This document shows positions 1 through 8,533 of a stretch of DNA of 64,000 nt, one piece after another (within the stretch, counting starts at the first letter, position 1; each line of letters starts with the position of its first letter). This stretch comes from Streptomyces sp. 6-11-2 (lineage in GTDB: Bacteria > Actinomycetota > Actinomycetes > Streptomycetales > Streptomycetaceae). The position numbers were made by a program, and so were the translations under genes. The notes beneath the pieces are model-generated. The model was not told where the DNA came from and ran no database searches. It was given only the letters and a program-made list of their open reading frames with translations. The stretch covers positions 62,001 to 126,000 of the forward strand of contig NZ_BJOR01000002.1 of assembly GCF_006540305.1 (NCBI RefSeq). The letters run 5' to 3'.

Positions 1-2
1 CG

Positions 3-365
3 TCCCCCGACGGCGGCATCACCGCGACCCGGTACCGCGAATCACTGTCGGAACACGACGCGCACTGGCAGCTCACCGCCCTGGGACCGGCGCGGCTGCG
101 GTCGCTCCACACCGCCCGGTACACCGCGGGCTCCTCCTACGCCCTGCCCGCGCACACCCTGCACCGCGCATGGTGCGACACGAGCGAGCCGACCGTGACG
201 CTGTTCCTGGAGACGGGCGGCGGACGCAGCCCGCACACCGATGTGTTCACCCGGTCGGACGCGCGACCCGGAGCCGTCGAGAAGGAGCCCCTGAGCGAGG
301 ACGACTACCTGTCCGAACTCTCCATGCTGGCCAGGGCACTCGGGGCCGGCGCCCGGGCCGCCTGA
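3..365 (+). CDS. Cupin-like protein, C-terminal part (gene cut by window start)
   Basis: An open frame runs in from the left edge and stops at TGA 363-365, leaving 120 residues. The visible part has a beta-rich segment (YTAGSSYALPAHTLHRAW) followed by TVTLFLETGGG, the spacing of hydrophobic, glycine and histidine residues expected for the second half of a cupin barrel. No further catalytic signature is visible, so the substrate cannot be named. The tail is alanine-rich. It converges on the kinase gene on the other strand, whose stop lies 50 bases away. The cupin assignment is inference from the strand pattern alone; the missing N-terminus could change it. Confidence 0.6.
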   Translation, partial: SPDGGITATRYRESLSEHDAHWQLTALGPARLRSLHTARYTAGSSYALPAHTLHRAWCDTSEPTVTLFLETGGGRSPHTDVFTRSDARPGAVEKEPLSEDDYLSELSMLARALGAGARAA

Positions 366-415
366 GGCCATGCCGTCCCACGGCTCCGCCGCCGCGGTCC
401 CTTCGCCGCGGGTGG

Positions 416-1357
416 TCACGACGGGTCGCCGGTCGGCAGTTCCAGGAGGAGTTCGTAGCCCCCGTCGGCCGTGGGCCCGGAGGTGACGGTGCCGCCGAGG
501 AGTTCGGCGCGCTGGCGCAGGCCCGCCAGGCCGTGGCGGGCGCTGGGCAGTGGCAGGGCGGGCCGGGTGGGGGCGGTGTTGGCGACCGTGGCGCGCAGGG
601 TGCCGCCGCCGTGCTGGACACGGACGGTCGCCCTGGCACCGGGCGCGTGTTTGCGGATGTTGGTCAGGGCCTCCTGCACGGTGCGGTAGACGGCGCGCTG
701 AACCGGGGGAGGAAGGTCCTCGGGCAGGTCCGTCTTCAGTTCCGCCTCGATGCCGCTGCCGTCCACCAGCCGCCGCAGGTCGGCGAGGGACGGCTGGGGG
801 GTCAGCTCGGTGGGGCGGCTGCCGGAGGCGCGCAGGACGCTGACCATGTGCCGCAGCTCGTCGAGGGTCTCCACACTGAGCCGCCGGATGGTCGCCGCGG
901 CTTTCCGCGTCCCGGTGTCGGGTCCGGCCACCTGGAGCGCGCCGGCCTGGACGGCGATCAGGCTGACCTGGTGGGACACCACATCGTGCATCTCCCGGGC
1001 GAGCTGCGCGCGTTCCTTCGCCAGGACGCTCTGAGCGGTCAGCAGCCGTTCGTACGCGCGGGCCTCGGAGATCTCGGCGAGCCGGAGGGACAGATCGCGG
1101 CGGGCCTGCACCAGCTGGCCCAGGAAGACGGGCGCGGCCGCGGTGGCCAGCGTGTAGCTGAGGTGGAACAGGCTGCCGGTGCGGGTGAGTTCGGCGGCCT
1201 TCAGGGACGACCAGGGCCAGGGCAGGAAGTCGGTGGTCGCGTCGGCCCGGCCGCCGTCGACGGCCGCCACGACCTCGATGTCGTCCGCCGTGTTGAGGAT
1301 GTGCGTGAAGCCCCCGCGGACCAGGGCCTCGTCGTCGACCACCACCACCCGGATCAC
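416..1357 (-). CDS. Chimeric response-regulator N-terminus fused to a histidine kinase
   Basis: The protein is 313 residues from GTG 1357. Residues 1-37 are the start of a NarL-type receiver domain (IRVVVVDDEALVRGGFTHIL), including the acidic pair, but the phosphoacceptor Asp region is absent. The frame then runs without interruption into the last part of a NarL-partner sensor kinase: one hydrophobic segment, a coiled linker, the HisKA_3 box (AREMHDVVSHQVSLIAVQAG) with its phosphorylatable His, and a HATPase domain with GLAGLRQRAELLGG near the C-terminus. The simplest reading is an in-frame deletion that joined a regulator gene to its neighbouring kinase gene. No separate response regulator lies next to it. 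It could be an inactive relic or a soluble or weakly anchored kinase. The kinase assignment is firm; function of the fusion is not. Confidence 0.8.
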   Translation of the reverse strand: MIRVVVVDDEALVRGGFTHILNTADDIEVVAAVDGGRADATTDFLPWPWSSLKAAELTRTGSLFHLSYTLATAAAPVFLGQLVQARRDLSLRLAEISEARAYERLLTAQSVLAKERAQLAREMHDVVSHQVSLIAVQAGALQVAGPDTGTRKAAATIRRLSVETLDELRHMVSVLRASGSRPTELTPQPSLADLRRLVDGSGIEAELKTDLPEDLPPPVQRAVYRTVQEALTNIRKHAPGARATVRVQHGGGTLRATVANTAPTRPALPLPSARHGLAGLRQRAELLGGTVTSGPTADGGYELLLELPTGDPS

Positions 1358-1553
1358 GTGCGCTCCGCTCGTCGCAGCCCGTCGCTCGATCTGTATCACG
1401 GGGGGTGTCCGTCCGCTCGCGGACCGCAGGCGCCTCCTGCCGGCCGGCGGCCGCGGCTCCCGTCGACCGGCCGGGCGGCTCCGGCCGGTCGGCCGGGTGT
1501 CTCCGGAAAGGAGACATGTACGTCGTGCCAGGAATTTGACAGAGTCTGATGAC

Positions 1554-2816
1554 ATGACGCAGAACGCATCGTCGGCCGTGCCGTCCCAGGCGCCGTCCGG
1601 GCCGGGGACCGAGCCCACCGCCACCCACGCCGGGCCCCCGTCGACGGGACGGCTGATCGGCATCGACCTGGCCCGCGGACTCGCGGTCTTCGGCATGTAC
1701 TCCGCCCATGTCGGCCCCGACGTGACCGTGGGCGGACCGGTGGGGTTCCTGCTGGAGGCGGCACGGGGCCGGTCGTCCGCGCTCTTCGCGCTGCTGGCCG
1801 GCTTCTCGCTGATCATCCTGACCGGCCGGCCGCGCCCCCGGACCGGGCGGGCCGGCCGTCAGGCGATGGCCAGGATCATGATCCGCTCCGCTGTCCTCGT
1901 CCCGCTCGGCTACGCCCTGACCGCCCTCGACACCGGCGTCGAGGTGATCCTCAGCTTCTACGGACTGCTCTTCCTGGCCGTCCTGCCGCTGTACCGGCTG
2001 CGGGCCGGGGCGCTGGCGCTCATCGCCGCCGCCGGTGCGCTCGTCCTGCCGCAGATCCTCTACGTGGTGCGGAGGTCGATCGAGGAGGGGCACTGGGCGG
2101 ACGCGGTCGTCGCCCGGGACCCGCTGGCCCGGATCACCGGCACGGGCGGCGTCATCGAACTGCTGTTCACCGGGGGGTATCCGGTCCTCGCCTGGGTGCC
2201 GTACGTGATCGCGGGCATGGCGGTGGCCCGGCTCGACCTCACCCGGACCGGCGTCCGGTCCCGGCTGGCCGCCGCGGGCGGCGCCCTCGTCCTGCTCGGC
2301 TACGGCGGCTCCTGGCTGGCCCTGCGCCTGGTCCCGCGCGCCCTGTCGGCCGTCTCGGCCGCCACGGACGGCGGCGCGGCGAACTCGGCGTGGTGGTCCG
2401 ACCGGGTCGGCGACACCGGGCACCACATCCCGCCCGCCTGGCTGCTGGTGGCCGCACCGCACAGTGAGACGACGTTCTCCGTCCTCGGCAACACGGGCGT
2501 GGCCCTGGCCGTGATGGCCGCGTGCCTGACCGTCGCCGACCGGCTGCCACGGCTCACGCGCGCGGCCAGGCCCGTCGCCGCGGTCGGCATGACCGCGCTG
2601 ACCGTGTACGTCCTGCACATCGTCGCCCTGTGGCTGCTCTCCGACGTCTGGCACGTGGCCGTGATCGACGACGACGGGATGTCCGCGCTTCCGGTGCTCC
2701 TCACCTTCATCGCCGCCGCCGTGCTGCTGGCCACGGCATGGACCAGGCTGTTCCGGCGCGGCCCCCTGGAGTCCCTGCTCCACCTGGCCACCGGCCCGGC
2801 CCGGCACGTCCCGTAG
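1554..2816 (+). CDS. DUF418 / heparan-alpha-glucosaminide-acetyltransferase-like membrane protein
   Basis: The 420-residue product has about ten hydrophobic helices. It opens with TGRLIGIDLARGLAVFGMYSAH, the signature start of the DUF418/DUF1624-type acyltransferase-like membrane family (R-G-hydrophobic-F-G-hydrophobic), and ends in the DUF418-like tail with YVLHIVALWL. A polar Ser/Pro/Thr-rich leader of about 30 residues precedes the first helix. ATG 1554 is chosen because it follows the kinase divergently and the family motif starts 35 residues later. Members are integral membrane proteins thought to move acyl groups across the membrane, but the substrate is unknown. It is transcribed away from the chimeric kinase gene and ends at a strong terminator hairpin. 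Confidence 0.8.
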   Translation: MTQNASSAVPSQAPSGPGTEPTATHAGPPSTGRLIGIDLARGLAVFGMYSAHVGPDVTVGGPVGFLLEAARGRSSALFALLAGFSLIILTGRPRPRTGRAGRQAMARIMIRSAVLVPLGYALTALDTGVEVILSFYGLLFLAVLPLYRLRAGALALIAAAGALVLPQILYVVRRSIEEGHWADAVVARDPLARITGTGGVIELLFTGGYPVLAWVPYVIAGMAVARLDLTRTGVRSRLAAAGGALVLLGYGGSWLALRLVPRALSAVSAATDGGAANSAWWSDRVGDTGHHIPPAWLLVAAPHSETTFSVLGNTGVALAVMAACLTVADRLPRLTRAARPVAAVGMTALTVYVLHIVALWLLSDVWHVAVIDDDGMSALPVLLTFIAAAVLLATAWTRLFRRGPLESLLHLATGPARHVP

Positions 2817-2818
2817 AC

Positions 2819-2867
2819 GGGCCTGCCGAGCCACCGGTGGTGAACACACCGGTGGCTCGGCAGGCCC
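2819..2867. terminator. Strong bidirectional terminator hairpin
   Basis: A perfect 21-bp inverted repeat (2819-2839 with 2847-2867) flanks a 7-base loop. It sits exactly between the convergent stops at 2816 and 2881, so it should end transcription from both the DUF418 gene and the GH101 gene. Confidence 0.9.
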
Positions 2868-2878
2868 TGTCCGTGCCG

Positions 2879-5800
2879 CTACGGCCGATCGGCCGGCGGG
2901 TACCCGGTGGGCAGGTCCACCGGAGTGCCGTACACGCGCATCTCGGCGGCGGCCGCGAACGGCTGGCCGTTGAGCGCGTTCAGCGCGGTGAACCTCACGT
3001 AGGAGGCGCGCACCGAGGGGAAGGAGACGCGCTGCATCTGCGGCGAGTCGACGAGGGTGCCCCTGGCCACCGTGGTCCAGGTGCGGCCGTCGTCGGAGAC
3101 GGCCACCTCGTAGTCCCCCACACGGCCGTTCTGACCGCCGCTCTGCCGGTCGAGGTAGCCGAAGCCGTTCACGTCGGCCGGACCGGTCGGCTTCAGCGTC
3201 ACCCAGTGCGGGTACGGCGCGTTCCCGTGGCTGTAGTCGGTGTGCCAGATGGTGCCCGCGTCACCGTCCAGCACGTTGGACACCGGGCCCTCCGCCGGTC
3301 CCGAGGAGAGGTTCTCCGAGTCGGCGGTCGCCGTCATCGAGCCGGGCGAGAGGACCGGCTCGGTCGAGACCGTCGCCCTGGCGTCCGCCGACACCGTCTT
3401 GGTGACGCCGGAGTCGGCGTAGACGGCCGTCGCCTTCCAGGCCGCCGACGTCCCCGCGGCGCTCGCCGGCGGGGTCAGGATCCAGGTAGTGCTCACGGTC
3501 GCGCCCGGCTTCACGCTGTCGAAGAGGTTGCCGTCGCGCTTCTCGACCATCGCGGTCCAGCCGTCGGGCAGGCCGTCGAGCCGCAGGGCGACGTTCGTGA
3601 CGTCGCTCTGCTCGTTGTTGGTGAACGTCGTGACGTACTCGCCCGGCACACCGGGGCTCAGATCCGTGCCGGCCGGGGTGGCCACGCTCGCGCAGGCGGC
3701 GCCGCCGCTCACCGGGCCGAGGTCGGTCACACGGAAGTCGTCGAGGACGAAGTCCGTACCGGCCGCGCCGCCGAGCTTGCGCAGGCCGACCCAGGTGTCG
3801 CCGCAGCCGGCGACGATCTCCTTGGAGTAGGTCGCGGTGTCCAGCGCGGGGGCGAGCGTCTCACGGGTGATGTCCTTGGAGACCACCTTGCCGTCCCCGA
3901 CCCGGTCCGCTCCCGTCACCCAGGCCCACTGGCCCTCGACGTTGGTCTGGTAGCGGAACGAGACCGCGTACGTGTGCCCGGCGACGAACGGTACCGTGGC
4001 GGGGACCGTCCGGTACACCAGCCCCGTGTTCTCCTCGTGGGCCTTCAGCGAGTGCTTCCCGCCGACGACGTCGTCCACCGCCTGGCCCTTGAGGGTCCCC
4101 GAGACGTAGGGCGAGTAGGTGTTCTTCCAGATCTTCTGGCTGTACGGGGCGTGCAGGTCGCTGATGCTGGTGCGCGGGTCGGTGGAGCCGCCCGCGTCGC
4201 CCTTCACGAACGGTCCCCAGCCGGGCTGGTTGCCCTCGAAGTCGTCGTGGGCGACCACGGTGCCGCCGGACGGGCCGTTCTCGCCCCGCGGCAGCGGCGT
4301 GGAGGTGTCGGCCATGATCCGCACGTCGTCGAGCGTGACCGCCGCGCCCCCGGCGGCCGCCCCGATCGCCACGGTGACCTTGCCGTCGTTGGGCGCGGTG
4401 AAGGCGACGGACGCGCGCTGCGCGTAGGTGCCCTGCTCGGAGTCGGCGGCCATGGTGTTCCGCAGCGGGGTGGTGTCGAAACCGTTGTGCGCCCTCACCC
4501 CGTCGCCGGTCACACCCAGGGTGACGGCGCGGCGCTGCCCGGCGGCGACCTCGACATGGGCGCTCAGCGTGTACCGCCGGCCCGGCTTGAGGTCCTTGAC
4601 CTGCTGGGAGATGCCGGACTCGCCGGCGCCGAGCCGCACGACGTTGTCACCGGTGGCGCTGCGCGCGACCGCCGCCCCGCCCCGCGGGTTCCAGGCGTCC
4701 AGGTCACCGGCGTTGAAGCCGGGGTCGGCCAGGCCGGTGCCCTCGCCGTAGTGCGCGTCCCGGTGCGGGGCCCGGTTCCCGTTCGGCACCAGGACGTAGG
4801 GCTGGTCCTTGTCGCCGGTGAGCGTCACCCGCCCGTCCTGGGCCTTCACCTGGGCGGCCTTGACCCGGCCCTGGTCGGTGAGCTTGTACAGCGTGAAGTT
4901 GCGGGTGGAGGCGAACTGCCGGGTCAGGCCGAAGGTGTGGGTGCCGCCGGAGGCGCTGTAGTAGTACATCTTGTCGGCCCGGCTCGGCGAGGAGGTGCCG
5001 TTGCCGCCCTTCGCCTCGCCCCAGGGCAGCAGATAGGTGTCGCCGTCGAGCACGACCGCGTCGTCCATCGACACCTGGCGTCTGCCGTCGGCCATCGTGA
5101 CCCGGACGCCGCCGGTGAGGGTGGCGGACTTGCCGAAGTCCCAGTTCATGACCTGGTAGTGCTGGAGGAACTTGGTCGGCAGGTTGTCGGTCCAGATGTT
5201 CCGGTAGAAGGCGTTGAAGTCGTCGTGGCCGGTCCAGCCCTCGAACTCCTTGACGCTGGCGCCGCCGAGCAGCGGGTCCACGTTCCACACGTCGCGGTCG
5301 GAGTTGGCGATGAACCGGACGATGTTGGAGTTGATGCCCTTGTTGGTGGCGCCGCCGTAGCCCTTGTCGCTCGCCCAGTGGGACCAGGTCGACGTGCCCT
5401 CGAACTTGTAGGCCCACTCGGTCGCGACCTCGAAGCCCATCGTCCGCAGCCGCGCCGCCAGCGAGTCGGCCAGCCAGCCGCTGGAGTAGTAGACGTCTAT
5501 GTAGAGGCCCTTGACGCCCGGGGCCTCGCGGCGCAGCTGCTCGAACCGGTCGAGGACGGCTCCGGAGCCCAGGTCGGCGCGCTGGTCGATGTGGTACGAC
5601 TGGTTCAGCCAGTCCCAGCCGTTGACCTGGCCCTTGACCAGGGCCTCACTGAAGTTCTTCGCCTGCGGGTACGCCTCGGTGGCGTTCACGTGCACGGCGA
5701 AGTCGGAGTTGTACTCGGCACCGGCCTTGGTGAGCTTGTTCAGGTCGGCGAGCCCGCCCGCCCGGGTGTTGTAGTTGCCGCCGTAGTCCGGGTGGGCCGA

Positions 5801-6934
5801 GTCGTGGCCCTCGCTCGCGTAGCCCTTCTCCAGGACCCACTGGCCGAGGTCGTCGGTGGCCATCGAGACGCGTTTGACGTTGTCGAGGGTCTTGAGGAAC
5901 GGATTGGTCGCCTGGCTGGCGAAGTTGAACGGGATGTGCTGCACGACGCGCTCGGGCACCCGGTCCGCGCCGAGTGGCCGGGGCATGTGGTCGCGGTAGG
6001 CGATGGCGCCGTCCTGCCAGTCCACCCGGCCGTCCCCGTTGGCGTCCGCGGCAAGTACGACGGTCGCCTTGGGCAGGGCGTACGTCCTCACCCGCGGGTC
6101 GGTGGCGCCCCGGGGCGCGTAGGTGTACGTGCCGGCCGACAGCTCCGCGCGCCGGGCGCCGTTGCCCGCGTCCACGATCCGCGACTGAAGGCGGGTGTTC
6201 CAGTTGTCGTTGTTGTCCTGCGCGGAGTCGTCGGTGGCGTTGGTGATGACGCCGCCCGCCAGATCGCCGTTGCTCACGAAGCCGTACGGCGTGCCGACGG
6301 CGGCCTTGTCGGGGGCCGTGGCGGCGGTGATCGGGACGAACTCGTCGGCCGTGGTGGTCGAGTTCGTCGAGATCTTCGTACGCGCCAGGGTCGTCTGCGG
6401 GGAGGAGGAGTCGGCGGAGACGAGTGACTGGTCGGGGATCGACAGCTGGTCGACGGTGGAGGCGGCGGCGCCCTCGATGCTCTTCACCGCGAAGACGACG
6501 GTCCGCTCGTCGGTCACCGTGATCGTCGAGGTGATGGTGAGGTCCGGCAGATCGGCGAAGACCGAGGTGTAGACGGCCTGGTTGCCGTGCGCCGTCATGG
6601 TCGTGGTGGCGGTGTGCGCCGTGCCGTCGACGATGAAGGTGTCCAGGGTCCGAGCCTGGCCGCCGAGCGTTCTGCCGCCCATCGTGTACGAGATGACCTG
6701 CGGGAACTCCTTGGCCACCTGGACCCTCAGGCCGGGACCGGTCAGCTCGACCGGTGTCGCGGGGTGGTCCGGGGGAGCCGGTGCCGCCGTCGTGGACACG
6801 GTGGCCGGGCCGGCATGGGCGGGAAGGGCGCCGGCCGTCAGCGTGCCCAGGGTGAGCAGCGCGGCGGTCGCGGCGGCGGCGCCCGTTCTTGACCGGGGTG
6901 TGCGTCGAGGGCGGTGCGGGTGGATGGCATCCAC
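2879..6934 (-). CDS. Secreted endo-alpha-N-acetylgalactosaminidase (GH101)
   Basis: The 1351-residue precursor begins at GTG 6934, seven bases after an AGGAGG ribosome site. A Sec signal with many arginines precedes the cleavage site ALPAHA. Family GH101 releases intact Gal-beta-1,3-GalNAc from Ser/Thr of mucin-type glycoproteins. The catalytic block is present: GLYIDVYYSSGW with the likely nucleophile Asp480, then FEVATEWAYKFE with the likely acid/base Glu506. Before it lies the N-terminal beta-sandwich; after it come galactose-binding-like modules, an NPCBM-associated Ig-like domain (FTNNEQSDVTNVALRLDGLP) and a C-terminal F5/8 type C (CBM32) domain ending in MRVYGTP. Length suits the family. 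There is no sortase signal, so the enzyme is probably free. A LacI-type operator lies about 100 bases upstream, and the adjacent LacI and GH35 genes complete the locus. Confidence 0.92.
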   Translation of the reverse strand: MDAIHPHRPRRTPRSRTGAAAATAALLTLGTLTAGALPAHAGPATVSTTAAPAPPDHPATPVELTGPGLRVQVAKEFPQVISYTMGGRTLGGQARTLDTFIVDGTAHTATTTMTAHGNQAVYTSVFADLPDLTITSTITVTDERTVVFAVKSIEGAAASTVDQLSIPDQSLVSADSSSPQTTLARTKISTNSTTTADEFVPITAATAPDKAAVGTPYGFVSNGDLAGGVITNATDDSAQDNNDNWNTRLQSRIVDAGNGARRAELSAGTYTYAPRGATDPRVRTYALPKATVVLAADANGDGRVDWQDGAIAYRDHMPRPLGADRVPERVVQHIPFNFASQATNPFLKTLDNVKRVSMATDDLGQWVLEKGYASEGHDSAHPDYGGNYNTRAGGLADLNKLTKAGAEYNSDFAVHVNATEAYPQAKNFSEALVKGQVNGWDWLNQSYHIDQRADLGSGAVLDRFEQLRREAPGVKGLYIDVYYSSGWLADSLAARLRTMGFEVATEWAYKFEGTSTWSHWASDKGYGGATNKGINSNIVRFIANSDRDVWNVDPLLGGASVKEFEGWTGHDDFNAFYRNIWTDNLPTKFLQHYQVMNWDFGKSATLTGGVRVTMADGRRQVSMDDAVVLDGDTYLLPWGEAKGGNGTSSPSRADKMYYYSASGGTHTFGLTRQFASTRNFTLYKLTDQGRVKAAQVKAQDGRVTLTGDKDQPYVLVPNGNRAPHRDAHYGEGTGLADPGFNAGDLDAWNPRGGAAVARSATGDNVVRLGAGESGISQQVKDLKPGRRYTLSAHVEVAAGQRRAVTLGVTGDGVRAHNGFDTTPLRNTMAADSEQGTYAQRASVAFTAPNDGKVTVAIGAAAGGAAVTLDDVRIMADTSTPLPRGENGPSGGTVVAHDDFEGNQPGWGPFVKGDAGGSTDPRTSISDLHAPYSQKIWKNTYSPYVSGTLKGQAVDDVVGGKHSLKAHEENTGLVYRTVPATVPFVAGHTYAVSFRYQTNVEGQWAWVTGADRVGDGKVVSKDITRETLAPALDTATYSKEIVAGCGDTWVGLRKLGGAAGTDFVLDDFRVTDLGPVSGGAACASVATPAGTDLSPGVPGEYVTTFTNNEQSDVTNVALRLDGLPDGWTAMVEKRDGNLFDSVKPGATVSTTWILTPPASAAGTSAAWKATAVYADSGVTKTVSADARATVSTEPVLSPGSMTATADSENLSSGPAEGPVSNVLDGDAGTIWHTDYSHGNAPYPHWVTLKPTGPADVNGFGYLDRQSGGQNGRVGDYEVAVSDDGRTWTTVARGTLVDSPQMQRVSFPSVRASYVRFTALNALNGQPFAAAAEMRVYGTPVDLPTGYPPADRP

Positions 6935-7036
6935 GATGGGGCCTCCTGATGACTCCGGTACGGGAGAGCGAGGAAGACGCGTGGCCCCTGCCGGGGCCGT
7001 CATGACGCTGATGGGGCGGGGGAGACAGTAGGGGAA

Positions 7037-7050
7037 TGGCATCGATAACA
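7037..7050. promoter_or_regulatory. Candidate LacI-family operator before GH101
   Basis: TGGCATCGATAACA matches the palindromic LacI-family pattern TGNNANCGNTNNCA at every defined position. It is 103 bases upstream of the GH101 start and 100 bases beyond the LacI stop. A near-identical site precedes the GH35 gene. Confidence 0.65.
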
Positions 7051-7150
7051 CCAGACGCCGACAGTGATTCCCTGATGTGCATGGCACTGCTGTGCATCGC
7101 CGGACAACGGCGTCCGCCGCCGGCCGTCCTCGGCCGGAGCGGAAGGATCC

Positions 7151-8194
7151 CTACCGGCCGCCGCCCCGCCGCATCGGCGCGGTGCTCGCGCGCACGACCA
7201 GGGCCGGCTCGACGGACGCGGGTTCGGGGGCGGCGTCCGGGTTCTCCAGATGGCGCATCAGATGGGAGACGGCGAGAGCTCCCATCTGCGTGAACGGCTG
7301 GGCGACGGTGGTCAGCGACGGCGAGCAGTACTCGGCCAGGGCGATGTCGTCGACGCCGACGACGGAGATGTCGTCGGGCACCCGCCTGCCGAGCTCGTGC
7401 AGCGCCCGGATCACTCCGAACGCCATCTCGTCGCTGGCCACGAAGACCGCCGTGACGTCCGGGATCCGGCCCAGGACGAGGCCGTTGCGGTACCCGGACG
7501 CGGGCGACCAGTCACCCTCCAGCTCGGGTGGGACGCTTCTGCCCTCGGCCTCCAGCGTGTCGCGCCAGCCCTGGGCGCGGCTGACCGCGTCGAGCCACTC
7601 GCGCGGCCCGGCGACGTGCCAGACCGTCTCGTGCCCGAGGTCCAGCAGATGCCGGGTGGCCAGGCGTGCGGCCTGGGTCTGGTCGATGGCCACCACCTCG
7701 GTGGCGGAGGTGCGCGACCCGTCGATGGTGACGGTGGGAACCGAGCCCGTGAGCTGCTCGATCCGCCTGCTCACATGGATCAGCGGGACGGCGAGGACGA
7801 TCCCTTCGACACCCTGCTCCGCGAGCCGCGCCAGCGCTGCCTCGATGGCGGAGGTGTCCAGGGAGGCGGTGGTGGCGGTGGAGACCGAGTAGCCCGCCTC
7901 CCGCGCCGCGCTCTCGATGCCGTACAGCACGGCGGTGCGCGAGTAGAAGGTGGTCTGCAGCGTCACCACGCCGATGGTGCGGCTGCGGCCGGACGACAGC
8001 ATCCGCGCCGCGTTGTTCTTGCGGTACCCGAGCTGGTCGACGGCCGCGAGGACCTTGGCCCGCGTCCTCTCCCGCACGTTGGGGTGGCCGGACAGGGTCC
8101 GCGACACGGTCTGCGGGGAGACCCCGGCGAGCCGGGCGACATCGGTCATGCCCGGGGGCCGTGCGGCGCCGTCGCCTTCGCTCCGTTGCTTCAT
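7151..8194 (-). CDS. LacI-family transcriptional regulator of the glycan locus
   Basis: A 347-residue LacI/GalR repressor from ATG 8194. The helix-turn-helix and hinge are clear: TDVARLAGVSPQTVSRTL at residues 17-34, then GYRKNNAARML. The rest is a periplasmic-binding-like sensor domain (IGVVTLQTTFYSR, VSVVGVDDIALAEYCSPSLT). The gene stands between the secreted GH101 gene, on the same strand, and the divergent GH35 gene. LacI-type palindromes lie before GH101, 30 bases before this gene's own start, and before GH35, so repression of all three genes with autoregulation is likely. The effector is probably galactose, GalNAc or the core-1 disaccharide; that is inference. An in-frame upstream ATG exists at 8251 but would overlap the operator. 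Confidence 0.92.
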   Translation of the reverse strand: MKQRSEGDGAARPPGMTDVARLAGVSPQTVSRTLSGHPNVRERTRAKVLAAVDQLGYRKNNAARMLSSGRSRTIGVVTLQTTFYSRTAVLYGIESAAREAGYSVSTATTASLDTSAIEAALARLAEQGVEGIVLAVPLIHVSRRIEQLTGSVPTVTIDGSRTSATEVVAIDQTQAARLATRHLLDLGHETVWHVAGPREWLDAVSRAQGWRDTLEAEGRSVPPELEGDWSPASGYRNGLVLGRIPDVTAVFVASDEMAFGVIRALHELGRRVPDDISVVGVDDIALAEYCSPSLTTVAQPFTQMGALAVSHLMRHLENPDAAPEPASVEPALVVRASTAPMRRGGGR

Positions 8195-8224
8195 GCGTGT
8201 CCTCGTCCGCTCGTCCCACCGCGA

Positions 8225-8238
8225 TGATAGCGCCCGCA
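8225..8238. promoter_or_regulatory. Candidate LacI-family operator, autoregulatory position
   Basis: TGATAGCGCCCGCA matches the TGNNANCGNTNNCA pattern except for one base in the right half. It lies 30 bases upstream of the LacI start, where a bound repressor would block its own promoter. Confidence 0.45.
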
Positions 8239-8291
8239 CAGCGGCGTCCATGCTGCTCGGAGCACCCCTCGCAGTGTCGGCAGCCCGCCAT

Positions 8292-8305
8292 TGGCATCGC
8301 TATCA
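8292..8305. promoter_or_regulatory. Candidate LacI-family operator before GH35
   Basis: TGGCATCGCTATCA fits TGNNANCGNTNNCA fully and differs from the site before GH101 at only two bases. It sits in the 339-base gap between the divergent LacI and GH35 genes, 229 bases before the GH35 start. Apart from this site and the one at 8225 I see nothing else defined in that gap. Confidence 0.65.
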
Positions 8306-8533
8306 TCGTGTGTCATAGTTCCGGCACGTCAGCGTATCCCGGCCGTGCGGCGGACCGAAGGGGAGCCGGGTTCCGCTCTCCCCACCCCACGTCGAAGGAG
8401 GGGCCGTGAGGAAGCCAACCACGCGCAGGGCGGCAGTGGCGAGCGCGGTCCCGCCCGGATCCGTTCCCGAGCGCGGCCCCCGCGGTCGCGGGCCGGCCTC
8501 GGGCACCACCGCGCCATGAGAGAGGCACGCCCC

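Noticed and set aside
2522..6427. Very long plus-strand open frame of about 1300 codons
   Set aside because: It is antisense to the GH101 gene and arises from G/C at the third codon position; no domain or coherent composition is visible.
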